From Eurosta solidaginis (lineage: Eukaryota > Arthropoda > Insecta > Diptera > Tephritidae): a stretch of DNA of 64,000 nucleotides. Position 1 is the first letter of the stretch. The number at the start of each line of letters is the position of its first letter. A model generated the notes under the pieces. It was not told where the DNA came from. It searched no databases and saw only the letters and a program-made list of their open reading frames with translations. The stretch spans positions 263,392,897 to 263,456,896 of the forward strand of contig NC_090319.1 in the NCBI RefSeq assembly GCF_040869045.1, read 5' to 3'. The translations under genes were made by a program, and so were the position numbers. Shown here in pieces: positions 11,868 through 23,749 of the stretch.

Positions 11868-14800
11868 AACAAGTAAGGAAGGCTAAGTTCGGGTGTAACC
11901 GAACATTACATACTCAGTTGAGAGCTGTGGAGACAAAGTAAGGGAAATCACCATGTAGGAAAATGAACCTAGGGTAACCCTGGAATGTGTTTGTATGACA
12001 TGTGTATCAAATGAAAGGCATTAAAGAGTATTTTGAGAGGAAGTGGGCCATAGATCTATAGATGGACGCCATTTAGGGATATCGCCATAAAGGTGGACCA
12101 GGCCTGACTCGAGAATTTGTTTGTACGATATGAGTATCAAATGAAAGGTGTTAATGAGTATTTTAAGAGGGCGTGGGCCTTAGTTCTATATGTGGACGCC
12201 TTTTCGAGATATCGCCATAAACGTGGACCAGGGGTGACTCTAGAATTTGTTTGTACGATATGGGTATCAAATGAAAGGTGTTAATGAGTATTTTAAAAGG
12301 GAGTGGGCCTTAGTTCTATAGGTGGACGCCTTTTCAGAATATCGTTATAAAAGTGGACCTGGGTTGACTCTAGAATGCGTTTGTACAATATGGGTGTCAA
12401 ACGAAAAGTGTAATAAGTGTTTTAAAAGGGAGTGGGCCTTTGTTCTATGGGTGGACGCCTTTTCGGGATATCGCCATAAACGTGGACCAGGGGTGACTCT
12501 ACAATGCGTTTGTACAATATGGGTATCAAATGAAAGGTGCTAATGAGTATTTTAAAAGGGTGTGGGCCTTAGTTCTCTAGGTGGACGCCTTTTCGAGATA
12601 TCGCCATAAAGGTGGACCAGGGGTGACTCTAGAATTTGTTTGTACGAAATGGGTATCAAATGAAAGGTGTTAATGAGTATTTTAAAAGGGCGTGGGTCTT
12701 AGTTCTATAGGTGGACGTCTTTTCGAGATATCTCCATAAAGGTAGACCAGGGGTGACTCTAGAATTTGTTTGTACGATATGGGTATCAAATGAAAGGTGT
12801 TAATGTGTATTTTAAAAGGCAGTGGGCCTTAGTTCTATAGGTGGATGCTTTTTCGAGATATCGCAATAAAGGTGGGCCAGGGGTGACTCTAGAACTTTTG
12901 TGTACGATATGGGTATCAAATGAAAGGTTTTAATGAGTATTCTAAAAGGGTGTGGGCCTTAGTTCTATAGGTGGACGCCTTTTCGAGATATCGCCATAAA
13001 GGTGGACCAGAGGTGACACTAGAATTTGTTTGTACGATATGGGTATCAAATGAAAGGTGTTAATGAGTATTTTAAAAAGGCGTGGGCCTTAGTTCTATAG
13101 GTGGATGCCTTTTCGAGATATCGACATAAAGGTGGACCAGGGGTGACTCCAGAATTTGTTTATACGATATGGGTATCAAATGAAAGGTGTTAATGAGTAT
13201 TTTAAAAGGGAGTGGGCCTTAGTTCTATAGGTGGATGCCTTTTCGAGATATCGCCATAAAGGTGGACCAGGGGTGACTCTAGAATTTGTTTGTACGATAT
13301 GGGTATCAAATGAAAGGTGTTAATGAGTATTTTAAAAAGGATTGGGCCTTAGTTCTATATGTGAACGCCTTTTCGAGATATCGCCATAAAGGTGGACCAG
13401 GGGTGACTCTAGAATTTGTTTGTACGATATGGGTATCAAATGAAAGGTGTTAATGAGTATTTTAAAAAGGCGTGGGCCTTAGTTCTATAGGTGGATGCCT
13501 TTTCGAGATATCGACATAAAGGTGGACCAGGGGTGACTCTAGAATTTGTTTATACGATATGGGTATCAAATGAAAGGTGTTAATGAGTATTTTAAAAAGG
13601 ATTGGGCCTTAGTTCTATATGTGAACGCCTTTTCGAGATATCGCCATAAACGTGGACCAGGGGTGACTCTAGAATGTGTTTGTATGATATGGGTATCAAA
13701 TTAAAGGTATTAATGAGGGTTTTAAAAGGGAGTGGCCCTTAGTTGTATATGTGAAGGCGTTTTCGAGATATCTACCAAAATGTGGACCAGGGTGATCCAG
13801 AACATCATCTGTCGGGTACCGCTAGTTTATTTATATATGTAATACCACGTACAGTATTCCTTCCAAGATTCCAAGGCCTTTTGATTTCGCCCTGCAAAAC
13901 TTTTTCATTTTCTTCTACTTAATATTGTAGGTGTCACACCCATTTTACCAAGTTTTTTTCTAAAGTTATATTTTGCGTCAATAGACCAATACAATTACCA
14001 TGTTTCATCCATTTTTTCGTATTTGGTATATAATTATGGCATTTTTTTCATTTTTGTAATTTTCGATGTCGAAAAAGTGGGCGTGGTCATAGTCGGATTT
14101 CGGCAATTATTTATACCAATACAAAGTGAGTTCAGATAAGTACGGGAACTGAGTTTAGTAAAGCTATATCGATTTTTGCTCAAGTTATCGTGTTAACGGC
14201 CGAGCGGAAGGACAGACGGTCGACTGTGTATAAAAACTGGGCGTGGCTTCAACCGATTTCGCCCTTTTTCACAGAAAACAGTTACCGTCCTAGAAGCTAA
14301 GCCTCTACCAAATTTCACAAGGATTGGTTAATTTTTGTTCGACTTATGGCATTACAAGCATCCTAGACAAATTAAATGAAAAAGAGCGGAGCCACGCCCA
14401 TTTTGAAATTTTCTTTTATTTTTGTATTTTGTTGCACCATATCATTACTGGAGTTGAATGTTGGCATAATTTACTTATATGCTGTAAAGATATTAACTTT
14501 TCTTTTAAAATTTGAATTAAAAAAAATTTTTTTTTAAAAAGTGGGCGTGGTCGTTCTCCGATTTTGCTAATTTTTATTAAGCAGACATAAAGTAATAAGA
14601 GTAACGTTCCTGCCAAATTTCATCATGATATCTTCAACGACTGCCAAATTACAGCTTGCAAAACTTCTAAATTACCTTCATTTAAAAGTGGGCGGTGCCA
14701 CGCCCATTGTCCAAAATTTTACTAGTTTTCTCTTTTGCGTCATAAGCTCAGCTCACCTACCAAGTTTCATCGCTTAATACGTATTTGGTAATGAATTATC

Positions 14801-15138
14801 GCACTTTTTCAATTTTTCGAAATTTTCGATATCGAAAAAGTGGGCGTGGTTATTGTCCGATATCGTTCATTTTAAATAGCGATCTGAGATGAGTGCTCAG
14901 GAACCTACGTACCAAATTTCATCAAGATACCTCAAAATTTACTCAAGTTATCGTGTTAACGGACAGACGGACGGACGGACGGACGGACGGACGGACATGG
15001 CTAAATCGAATTTTTTTTCGATACTGATGATTTTGATATATGGAAGTCTATATCTATCTCGATTCCTTTATACCTGTACAACCAACCGTTATGCAATCAA
15101 AGTTAATATACTCTGTGAGCTCTGCTCAACTGAGTATA
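11868..15138 (+). mobile_element. Minisatellite-bearing non-coding element, copy 1
   Basis: A 3.3-kb non-coding element. The left end AAACAAGTAAGGAAGGC is followed by the palindromic word GTTCGGGTGTAACCGAAC. Near the left end lies ATACTCAGTTGAGAGCT, whose inverted counterpart (AGCTCTGCTCAACTGAGTAT) closes the right end at 15118-15138. Between lie a 130-bp tandem array (11905-13790), a block starting GAACATCATCTG, a tail with repeated GTGGGCGTGG words, and a GGAC microsatellite at about 14960-14995. Copy 3 (56565-59971) and a short inverted copy (49274-49804) share these parts. The build recalls non-autonomous Helentron/DINE or mini-me elements of flies, but I cannot fix the class. Confidence 0.7.
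11905..13795 (+). repeat. 130-bp tandem minisatellite array, about 14 units
   Basis: The word TTAGTTCTATA(G/T)GTG recurs every 130 bp (about 12180, 12310, 12440, 12570, 12700, 12830 and onwards to 13740). Each unit carries GAGATATCGCCATAAAGG, GTGGACCAGGGGTGACTC and GGTATCAAATGAAAGGTG. Units are highly similar in the centre and diverge at both edges. Apparent ORFs here arise from the repeat and are not genes. Confidence 0.9.
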
Positions 15139-16740
15139 AATATTATTTGAAGACAGTTAAAGTATCACAGATTATATATGGAACAAATCAATTTGTGTGT
15201 ATGCTAAGTTCACTGAATCTACAGCATGTCTCTTTGCTTATCTTTCCACTTCGAGAACATCACCCTTAGCCGTCAATGTTTATTCCGCCATTTTCTTTGA
15301 TGAATTGCTTTTTGCCATGTGCAACCCAACAAAAAGTTACTCATCCGCCGTCACGCCTTTTTCACGCACACTTTCCTACGCAGAGTGTACCCAGCCAGCA
15401 TTTTGAAGCACATATCTCTGAGTCATACTCATTATATGTGAGGATGAAAAAGTATGCTACTATGCGGTTAGTAGAGGCCACGCAGTGGATGAACATTCTA
15501 GGTGGACATAAATCTGAAAATCGAAGATCGAAAACTGTTCTTAGTTCTACCCACAATTATTCCAAGAGAATGGCCAGCCGATTGCTAATATTTTCTCCAG
15601 TTCCATGTTGCATTTATGTTGCTTGAAATATTGCCCGCCTTGCAAACTTAATTATATCGTAAAGTATGTCGTTTGACTTAAACTTATCTGGCAGGCTAGA
15701 GTTTTGGTTTAAGCATTTTTTGTTTCTTCATTAGGAAGGGATTTGCGGCAATTTAATTAATTAAAATTTCAAACCACTTTTTTTTTACGCAGTCAAAATA
15801 TCAATTTATGTAAATACATATATTTAAAATTTTACCTTTCAAACACAGAGTTGTGACTAATAACCTAACTTCAGGTGAATAAGAGTGCATACAAAAAAAA
15901 AAAAAAAAACAAAAAACAAAAATTAATAAATTAGACCAAATATGTACTAAATTTTAGAAAAAATACTTTTTCTTACTTTGGCAAATAATTAAATTTACAT
16001 TACACTGGATATGTGAACTATTACTTTACTTAGACCAATGATTGTAATAGTTCCCATTCTTTACGGATCAAATATCATTAATAACAGCATAACTAATGCT
16101 TCAAAATTCCATGGTCTGTCATTTATTTTTTCGCACGAGTTTGAAATTAAATGAGACTGATTTCATATAATTTTTAATAATTTTTTATTCTTCATATACA
16201 ACCGAACATATGTCGGAAATGAATTTAATAGAATCTAGAATATTCGTCTGTCCCATTTTCACTACCTTCAGTTAATCACTTATCTAATGCACAATAGATC
16301 TGCACAAAGGTCGCAGTGCTTCCAGGCCTAGTAATAATAAAAATTACTTATCTATAAGTTAACGAAAGTCTTGTTTTCTACGTGCTAATGGAAGCATCTT
16401 CTGTCAATGCAAGCCAAAATAATAAACAAAACTCAGCTATTTGGGCTATGGGTTTTCGTGCATTCTCAATTATCGATTTTACTCTTGGCTGGACACCCTG
16501 TGTGGGAGAAAACGAAAATACCGGCTGAAACTATCTAAATGATTGCTAACCTTTCGTTAAATTTTAACTTAACTAGAGATGGTGAAAACGGCCCTAAGAC
16601 AATTGTTTCCAGAAATAATGTCCATTGGAGTTCAAAAATAAGATAAAAATAGGTAATAGGAGCAAAATTTTTTCTAGCGAACTCAGAACCAGGAAAAAAG
16701 AGCAAAATTTTTTTTGTTATTTGTTAATGTAATTAACTCA
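15139..16740. other. Non-coding stretch with a poly(A) run
   Basis: No gene recognised. An A-rich simple tract lies at about 15890-15930. Short ORFs at 15197-15626 have no recognisable motif and overlap one another. Confidence 0.45.
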
Positions 16741-16759
16741 GCTATATATATATTTTATG

Positions 16760-17121
16760 TGATTATAGAATATTGATATCAAATGAAAGCTGTTGATGAG
16801 AGCTTAAGTAGAGGGTAAATTTCATACCTCTGGGTGACTAGGGTCTCGAGATATAGGCCAAAACGTGGACCCGGGTACCCCTAGGATGTGTTTATAGAAT
16901 ATTGATATCAAATGAAAGCTGTTGAGTGGTTTAGTAGAGGGTAATTTTCATACCCCTGGGTGACTAGGGTCTCGAGATATAGGCGAAAACGTGGACCCGG
17001 GTACCCCTAGAGTGTGTTATTTAAAATATGGATATCAAATGAGAGCTGTTGATGAGTGCTTAAGTAGAGGGTAATTTTCATACCCCTGGGTGACTCGGAT
17101 CTCGATATATAGGCCAAAACG
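16760..17121 (+). repeat. Diverged 127-129-bp minisatellite array, left part
   Basis: Three units, marked by GATATCAAATGAAAGCTGTT at about 16775, 16904 and 17031. They contain GTCTCGAGATATAGGCCAAA and CGTGGACCCGGGTACCCC. These are clearly related to the 130-bp units elsewhere in the window but form a separate subfamily. The array is interrupted at 17121 by a DNA transposon and resumes at 18898. Confidence 0.8.
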
Positions 17122-17194
17122 GGTTGGTAACGAAATCCTGTTTTTGCAAAATCCCGAAAACAAAATCCTGCTTTTAAGATCCTGTTTTTTTTAA

Positions 17195-18340
17195 CAACAA
17201 GGCGCGCCAGTCGCTCCGCCAACCGGCGCCAATTGGTCACACCAAGGGAGTTTAAATCGTTTTCCACCTGGTCCTTCCAACAGAGTGGGGGCCGCCCTCT
17301 ACCTCTGCTTCCATAGGCGTGTTCCGATAGAAACACTTTCTTGGCCGGAGCATCATCATTCATTCGCATAACATGGCCTAGCCAGCGCAGCCGCTGCGTT
17401 TTAATTCGCTGGACTATGTTGATGTCTGCGTATAGCTCGTACAGCTCATTATTAAATCTTCTTCGGTACTCGCCATCGCCAACGCGTAGAGGTCCATAAA
17501 TCTTTCGAAGAACTTTTCTTTCGAACACTCCCAAAGCCGCTTCAACTGCTGTTGTCATGGTCCATGCTTCTGCCCCATATAGCTAGACGGGTACGATAAG
17601 TGACTTGTAGAGTATGATTTTCGTTCGCCGAGAGAGAACTTTACTTTTCAATTGCCTACCTAGTCCATAGTAGCATTTATTGGCAAGATTGATTCTTCGC
17701 TGGATTTCAGTGCTGATGTTGTTGCTAGTGTTGATGCTGGTTCCCAAATAAACGAAGTCTTTTACTATTTCGAAATTATGGCTGCCAACCGTAGCGTGGT
17801 TGCCAAGGGGCGTATGCGCTGACTCTTTGCTCGATGACAGCAGGTACTCCGTTTTGTCCTCATTCATCATCAAACCCATCTTTACCGCTTCTTTTTCCAG
17901 TTTGGAGTAAGCAGAACTAACAGCGTGGGTGTTTAGGCCGATGATATCAATGTCATCAGCATATGCCAGTAATTGTACGCTTTTATAGTATATTGTTCCA
18001 GTGCGCTTAATTTCTGCAGCTAGTATAATTTTCTCCAGCATCAAATTAAAGAAATCGCACGATAGGGGGTCACCCTGTCTGAAACCTCGTTTAGTTTGGA
18101 ACGGCTCGGAGAGATCCTTCCCAATTCTGACTGAGCTGATGGCGTTGCTCAACGTCATTTTGCACAGCCGTATAAGTTTTGCGGGGAAACCAAATTCAGA
18201 CATAGCGGCATATAGGCAGCTCCTTTTCATGCTGTCGAAGGCGGCTTTAAAGTCGACGAAGAGTTGATGTGTGTCGATTCCCTTTTCACGGGTTTTTTCC
18301 AAGATTTGGCGCATTGTGAAAATCTGGTCGATTGTTTATA
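17195..18340 (-). pseudogene. RTE-like LINE reverse transcriptase fragment nested in the DNA transposon
   Basis: Minus-strand RT region starting within the finger domain (IDQIFTMRQILEK) and running through LFVDFKAAFDS, RGFRQGDPLSCDFFN, the catalytic box LLAYADDIDII with both aspartates, and DFVYLGTSINT. A single in-frame TAG at about 17582-17584 separates this from YGAEAW and the C-terminal RLRWLGHVMRM and GRGRPPLCWKDQVENDL. The 5' end (endonuclease) is missing by truncation. After WRRLAERLARLV the LINE ends in an A-run at about 17195. Apart from the nonsense codon the reading frame is remarkably clean, so insertion was fairly recent. Confidence 0.85.
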
Positions 18341-18551
18341 TTACATTTAAATACAACACTGTGTACACATTATTTTTTATTTTATTATTCCACCCATATG
18401 AACATACATATGTATGTATGTACACATGTTCATCGTCGAATTGCTGGAACTAGAAATACTCTTATACATAAAGTTTTTAAATGTTTTATTTACTTTCTGT
18501 TTTGTGCTTTAATGCTGTCAAAATCGTGGTTTAATAAAATATTTGTAAAAG

Positions 18552-18806
18552 ATGTCGCGCATTAGTATTTTCAAATCGAATAAAAACAAGGAAATGTTAA
18601 GTGTTGATGGGTATTTTTATTATTTAGAGAAAATAACTAAAATCGCTGTGAATGAGTTTGAATACTTTTCGCTGCGTATGTCGTTTCATTTCGTTGTTCA
18701 GAAAGTTTATCTAAAGAGTAAGTACACTAAAAGCAGAATTTGTCAAGCCGGATTTAGCAAAAGCAGAATTTTGGAAAACCAGGATTTTGAAAAAGCAAAA
18801 TTTTAG
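18552..18806 (+). pseudogene. FLYWCH-like zinc-finger ORF fragment
   Basis: The 84-residue frame begins MSRISIFKSNKNKEMLSVDG and continues YFYYLEK. The pattern F-x-S-x3-K-x-L-x3-GY-x-Y is the first half of a FLYWCH DNA-binding domain, which accompanies many MULE transposases. The expected YWxC and final C/H are not visible; the frame runs instead into the sub-terminal AAAATCCTG repeats. It is best read as a decayed remnant of the host transposon's own gene. Confidence 0.35.
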
Positions 18807-18897
18807 AAAACCAGGATTTTACCTATGCAGGATTTTTTAACATTTTGCAGGATTTTGCGAGGTAGAATTTTCTAAAACAGGTAAACGTTACGCTCCC

Positions 18898-19333
18898 GGC
18901 CAAAACGTGGGCCAGTGAATGCTTAGACAGTGTTTATACAATATGGATATCAAATGAAAACTGTTGATGAGTGCTTTTAGTACAGATTAATATATTATCC
19001 AGAGACGGACTGGGAATAGGACTAGGACTGGGACTGAAACTCGGAGTGGGACTGGGCTGGAATAAAATACATACCACCCTCTGGGACAGGCAGTAAAGGA
19101 TGCAGAAGAATGAGAAGAAATTAAGAGAAGAGAAAAGGGAGAAGGGGAAGGAGACTGAGAAAGAGATAGAATGAGACGAAGATGGAGATAGATGAAGCGC
19201 AAAATGCGGAGGGAGGAGTGAATAAAGAAGATTAGGAAAAAGTGTAGAGGGGCAGAGTTAGACGGAAAAAGCTTGTTAAAATGTACGCAGATATACCAAA
19301 TTTAAGGCAGAACATCGTCTGCCGAGTCTGCTA

Positions 19334-19370
<37 letters not shown>
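18898..19370 (+). repeat. Diverged minisatellite element, right part with purine-rich and TA tail
   Basis: The interrupted array resumes at 18898 (unit word at about 18946). It passes into a GGGACT-type short repeat (19005-19062) and a purine-rich tract (about 19075-19265). Then comes GCAGAACATCGTCTGCCGAG and CTGCTAGTATATA leading into a TA microsatellite (19335-19370). The GAACATCRTCTG block stands at the same place after the array in the other two large copies (13801 and 58667), so these are versions of one element plan. Confidence 0.7.
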
Positions 19371-19374
<4 letters not shown>

Positions 19375-19935
19375 GGCGGGTCGATTTAAAAATCGCTCAT
19401 TGCTCTGTGAAAATTGTATTCTAGGGATCAAAATAAGAAACTTTGCCGAAGGAACAATACGTCTAAAACGAATTCTGATGTCCCCCCCTTTGGGCCGAAC
19501 TTTTGGGTAGGGGTAATTTCAGTTTAACCTGCTGTGTCTTGTTGTGGCTTAAAAAAAACAACGCAAGCAATTTTACGATCTGCAATTGTGTCACAGTGAT
19601 GCCCTGGTTTTAAAAGGGGGTTGTAAAAACGCTAATTTCTAATAATTTTTTTTAATTTCTTTTCTATTACTAAGTTAAATTCATTTTTTCATTTACATAT
19701 GTTCTGACTAAATAAATTTCTAAAGAGAAATAAACTCCAAAAAGAAAAAACATAGGCATTTCAAAGTGGGATTTTTCAAAATTTGCCCCTACGACCCAAA
19801 GGGGAGGGGGGGGACATCAGAATTCGTTTTAGAGGTATGGTTCCCCGGCAAAGTTTCTTATTCTGATCTCTAGTATATGATTTTCACAGAGCAATGGGCG
19901 ATTTGTTTGCCTTCCCACAAATCAACCCGGCCTAA
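19371..19935. mobile_element. MITE with about 130-bp TIRs inside a TA microsatellite
   Basis: The left end starts TTAGGGCGGGTCGATTT and the right end, read inward, starts TTAGGCCGGGTTGATTT. Both continue with CGCYCATTGCTCTGTGAAAA, then AAGAAACTTTGCCG and AAAACGAATTCTGATGTCC. The total length is 565 bp with no coding capacity. TA repeats flank both sides, so the exact duplication cannot be read; a TA target (Tc1/mariner-type) is possible. Confidence 0.75.
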
Positions 19936-20939
19936 TATATATATATATGTATATACATATTAAAGATAAAATTAAGAGGTTCATTATTAGTACAGTTTTT
20001 CAAGTACCAGAACTGAGAATAATTTTTATACTATTTATTCTCGACTTTCTATCCTTCCAAATACAATAGAATCAGTGTCTTTTTTTTAAATGAAACTCTG
20101 GACTTTGACATCCAATGCCTTAATTGGCCTTTTCTGCTTTGCAGCAGCTTTCACTTAACCGTTATTTCATAATATTGATGAAACGAGATATACTTTAAGG
20201 AACGACAACTCGTTTAGCAGAAAATATATATGAAAACGAGTTCAGATCTAAAAGAAACTTTACAAAAAAATATAAACCTTGCCAAACCCGAAATAATGGC
20301 ATACAAAATTGAAAAAAAAAACAACACAATCTCGTGCTATCTCCGAAAACTTTTGAAGAACACCCTATTTCAGAATTTGTTTTAAAAGCGCCAATCTGAG
20401 CATAAATTGGACACATTTTGATGATAGGTAGGCTTTTTATTAAAAAATTCTGATAGAGTGTCCTTCAAAAGAACTGCGAGATATCGAAGAAATCATGAAA
20501 TTAGACATTTTTAAAAATATCTGAGATGAAGCATGTTGGAACTAGCAGCCGAGATATGGTGATATTGCACTCAGCAATCGATTTTATATTTCGAACTTCT
20601 TTTTCGGCTTATTAAAATTTTTCTCTTGGGTAAACAAAAAATCCGCTCTTCATGGGAATGATCGCGTCGTGTCGGTTGGTTGTGATATAGTTTGCAATCT
20701 ATTACGTTCAAACAGTTTCGAACTTTAAAAATCTAGTATCGTATTGGTAGCAGACCTGAGAATTGGGAACATCAAGATTCGCTGAACAATCTTCAAAATG
20801 TTGGCTGGGTATAACAATCCAACTATGAATATATGTGTATTTGTGCTTTCTGTACATTGCTGCTGCTGTATCTCACAGAGCAAGCCTATATATATACTGT
20901 CACCAGTGCTGCCAGAATTTCATCCATAACTGTGATTTT

Positions 20940-21190
20940 CCAAAATATTCTTTTTGGTTTTCCTTTTTTCTTAATGGGGCGACCCATTGAAAGTGGTTTA
21001 CAAACTATCCGAGTGCATTTTTCTAAGCGGGTTCGCCTCCCGGCAGTGGTGGCAAACACTCCTAGTTAATTTTTGCCATGAAAAGCCCCTTAGCAAAAAA
21101 TCATTATCCTTCCCAGATGCTGTTCGAAATCGATTTAAAATATGTGATTTCACCCTTTGTAGGAAAAAAAAAACAGCACACCAAAAGTTG
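20940..21190 (+). mobile_element. SINE-like remnant lacking its tRNA head
   Basis: The segment CTAAGCGGGTTCGCCTCCCG followed by GCAGTGGTGGCAAACACTCC and TTTGCCATGAAAAGCCCC matches the body of a dispersed repeat. The same body follows a tRNA-like head at 56385-56560 (GCGGGGTCGCCCCTCGG...). Here the head is missing and the A-rich tail begins at about 21163. Confidence 0.4.
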
Positions 21191-22429
21191 GAAAAAAGAC
21201 TGTCTTAATTACCTTTAGTAATAGTTAGCATATCTACTATAAAGAGCGCGATTGCCTTTAAAAAGTTAAAAAATTCCTTTTCAGAAGGTTATTTAGAAGG
21301 CTTTCAACTATTCTAAAAAATCTGTAAATATGGCAACACTGGCTCATAATAAAACCTTTTTAATCTCTCTTTCACTTTCGCAGTGAATGCGTGGATAATA
21401 TTTTTGAGAAAAATCAGGTGATACCTACTCTTACTCGTGCTCCACAAATAGACAGTCAGCATTGACAGAAAGCGTTTTGGTGGTGAATTATATAATCGTT
21501 AACGGGTGTCTATGTATGTATATGTTTTTGGTGGCAACATCAAAATAAATACTTCAAAGATAACATAAAATAGCAATAACAACTGAAAAATGCTATTGGG
21601 GGGTTAATGCTTTCTGCTGCACATGCGGCATTATTTTGTAGTGTAGATATAGGTAAAAATGTACATCCAGGGTGATTTTTCTTGTGCGTGAAAATACTCA
21701 CAAATATGGAATGATTCATAAGCTATGATAGTAATAAAATTGGATTGGTGTAAGCTTATAGGTGATGGCGTAACAAAATGCGATTGAGGGGGCGCGCATT
21801 CATATCAAGACAACCAAATGAAGTAATAAAATCTAATATAGAAGAAAAATATTGTTTTGCCAATTATTAAATGTAGAGAGCTTAAACGCTTTATATGTTA
21901 GTTATATTCAATAGTCCTATGAGAATCTCATAAAAAGACGACGAATACTCGTTGTCATTACTTAGAACACAGCCGTAGGTTTGACATGGTCTAGGACCAA
22001 CATCAAACCCGAAAGCAATGTCAACTAGTAATAATTTGAACTACGGAAATCCCTTCATGGACTATTGTTTGAGGCCAGTACCTGGCATGTTTGGAACCAT
22101 TTTAAAAGAAGCTGCCTATATCCTGCTGGGTGATGTCGTCAGATGCAAAGACATTCATTGCGACTATACATAAAACGCAATGGAAAGCGCAAGAAGATGA
22201 ACACTGCGACAACTACCTCTGTGGTCAAAAAAGGGAAGCGAAAGATATTGGCTTATTGAGAAAGAGATTTGAACGACACAGACTCTTTCGGGATTGTTTC
22301 GAGATTATTTCGGAATTATTTCGGAACTACTTTGGGAATTTTCCGCAACCATGTAAGTAATATTTGATGGGCACCTCGATGTAATTTAGGGACTACTTGA
22401 GAAGCGCTCCATCGGCAACAAATGATAGC

Positions 22430-22770
22430 GATGTGACATTGGCTTCTTATCGGTTCTTAACAATAACAACGTTATCGACGGGATAATCGCATTCTATCGA
22501 CGAATTATCAGCTTGTTATCTGTTTGTTTTCGACGCTCTAACGACTTGTTATTGGTTTGCTATCGGTTTGTTACCGACGAGTTATCGGCTTGTTATTGTT
22601 TCTCCGTCAGTTTGTTATAAACGAGTTATCGGTTTGATATCTGCATGTTGTCGACGGTTTTTTGGTTCATTATCAAGTAGTTATCGGCTTGTTATCGGCA
22701 GGTTTTCGCTTTGTTATTGATGGGTTACCTCTTTTTATTTATTTGTTTGTTTAACGTCGAATTATCGGCT
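22430..22770. repeat. Degenerate TTGTTATCGG/ACGAGTTATCGG block
   Basis: Tandem-like words GTTATCGGTTTG, GACGAGTTATCGG and CTTGTTATCGGC at irregular 15-25-bp spacing. This belongs to the same word family as the blocks at 11110, 43610 and 62280. Confidence 0.6.
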
Positions 22771-23109
22771 TTTTTTGTACTAGCTTTTTTCACCATACAA
22801 AATATCGCCTCATTCTGACAAGGCAACCAACTCCCTACGCCCTACAAAAGAAAAATTGTTAGAGCTGGTAATGCGACACCTGGCAACCTTGCAGGTGCCG
22901 GTTTGGCCCTAGGGTCAAAAACGCAGAGTCATCTGGTTTTTCGTCCGATCTTTGAGGTTAGGACCGAGGCTGTTATATAGACCGAATTCTATAAGCTGAC
23001 GCTGAAGTAGATAACTGCAGGGGAAGATGTAAAACATGGGTGTTCAAACTAATGTATAAGTGTATACATATGTGATAAGTTCTGCCTTCTTTGCCTTTTT
23101 AAAGAGGCA

Positions 23110-23640
23110 AAACACTGAGTCTTGTGACACAACTGTAAAGACCTTACCTATTTTGGAAACAACATCAGCAGAGAAAACATTGCCAAGCTAGAGATCCAAC
23201 GGTGAACCACTACTGCTAACAAGTGCTACTTTGGTTAGAGTAGAAAAGTGAAAAAAAGTTCTCTAGACCAATAAAGCTCCGCTCTAGTGCCTCATCCAAG
23301 CTGTCATATGGCTCAGAACTATGGACGGTTTCACGAGAAGATGATGGGGCTCTGAGGGTATTCGAGATAAAAGTTTCCAGACAGATATATGATCCTCTCC
23401 GTGCTGATAACGACATATATAGGAGGAGGTTTAATGGCGAGATATATGACAAACATGAACATAGTTCAACGAATAAAAGCCCAAACGCTTCGCTAGCTAG
23501 ATTTTTTTAAAAAAATAAAAGAAGATGCTCCGTCTCAAATAGTATTCCTCTCGACAACCGCATTTGGTAACTGTTGAAGCGAAAGATCTCCGCTGTGGGG
23601 AGAGGCAGTTGGGCGAGGACTTGATATCCCTCTGTGTTGC
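23110..23640 (+). mobile_element. Highly decayed RTE-like LINE 3' fragment
   Basis: Across shifting frames the plus strand reads NISRENIAKLEIQR, TTTANKCYFG, a region corresponding to YGSE-x-W-T-V-SRED, and then RRRFNGEIYD and IVQRIKAQ. These are in the same order as the C-terminal part of the RTE-like fragment at 17195-18340 (RRINLANKCYYGLG, RRRFNNELYELYAD, IVQRIKTQ). Multiple stops and indels show it is old. Confidence 0.6.
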
Positions 23641-23749
23641 CGTGATATATAGTAAAACCGGGATGACTAGGTTACTTGCTATGCAACGGAAAAATTCGCT
23701 TAGGCGGTTAGTGCCAATTAATGCAGATGATATAATTTTTTTCTAAAGT

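Larger units (their letters stand above)
17122..18897. mobile_element. Mutator-like DNA transposon (non-autonomous) with 10-bp TSD
   Basis: The minisatellite is interrupted precisely: GGCCAAAACG stands at 17112-17121 and again at 18898-18907, a 10-bp target duplication. The inserted ends are imperfect inverted repeats: the left begins GGTTGGTAACG and the right, read inward, GGGAGCGTAACG; both continue to CCTGTTTT. Both sub-terminal regions hold repeated AAAATCCTG words in opposite orientation. A TSD of 9-10 bp and a FLYWCH-like ORF inside suggest the MULE superfamily. No transposase is present, and much of the interior is an RTE-like LINE. Confidence 0.6.
19936..22950. other. Non-coding stretch with old repeat remnants
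   Basis: No gene recognised. It contains a SINE-like remnant (20940-21190) and a TATCGAT-type block (22430-22770). At about 22270-22400 there is a degenerate TTTCGGRAY-type repeat, a relative of which recurs at 31640-31860. Confidence 0.45.

Noticed and set aside
12322..12543. 73-codon ORF within the 130-bp array
   Set aside because: It simply translates tandem units (the same peptide phrase appears twice, one unit apart) and has no start context or homologue pattern.
11905..13795. CRISPR-like array
   Set aside because: The 130-bp period has no short repeat/unique spacer pattern; whole units are similar, and the genome is eukaryotic.
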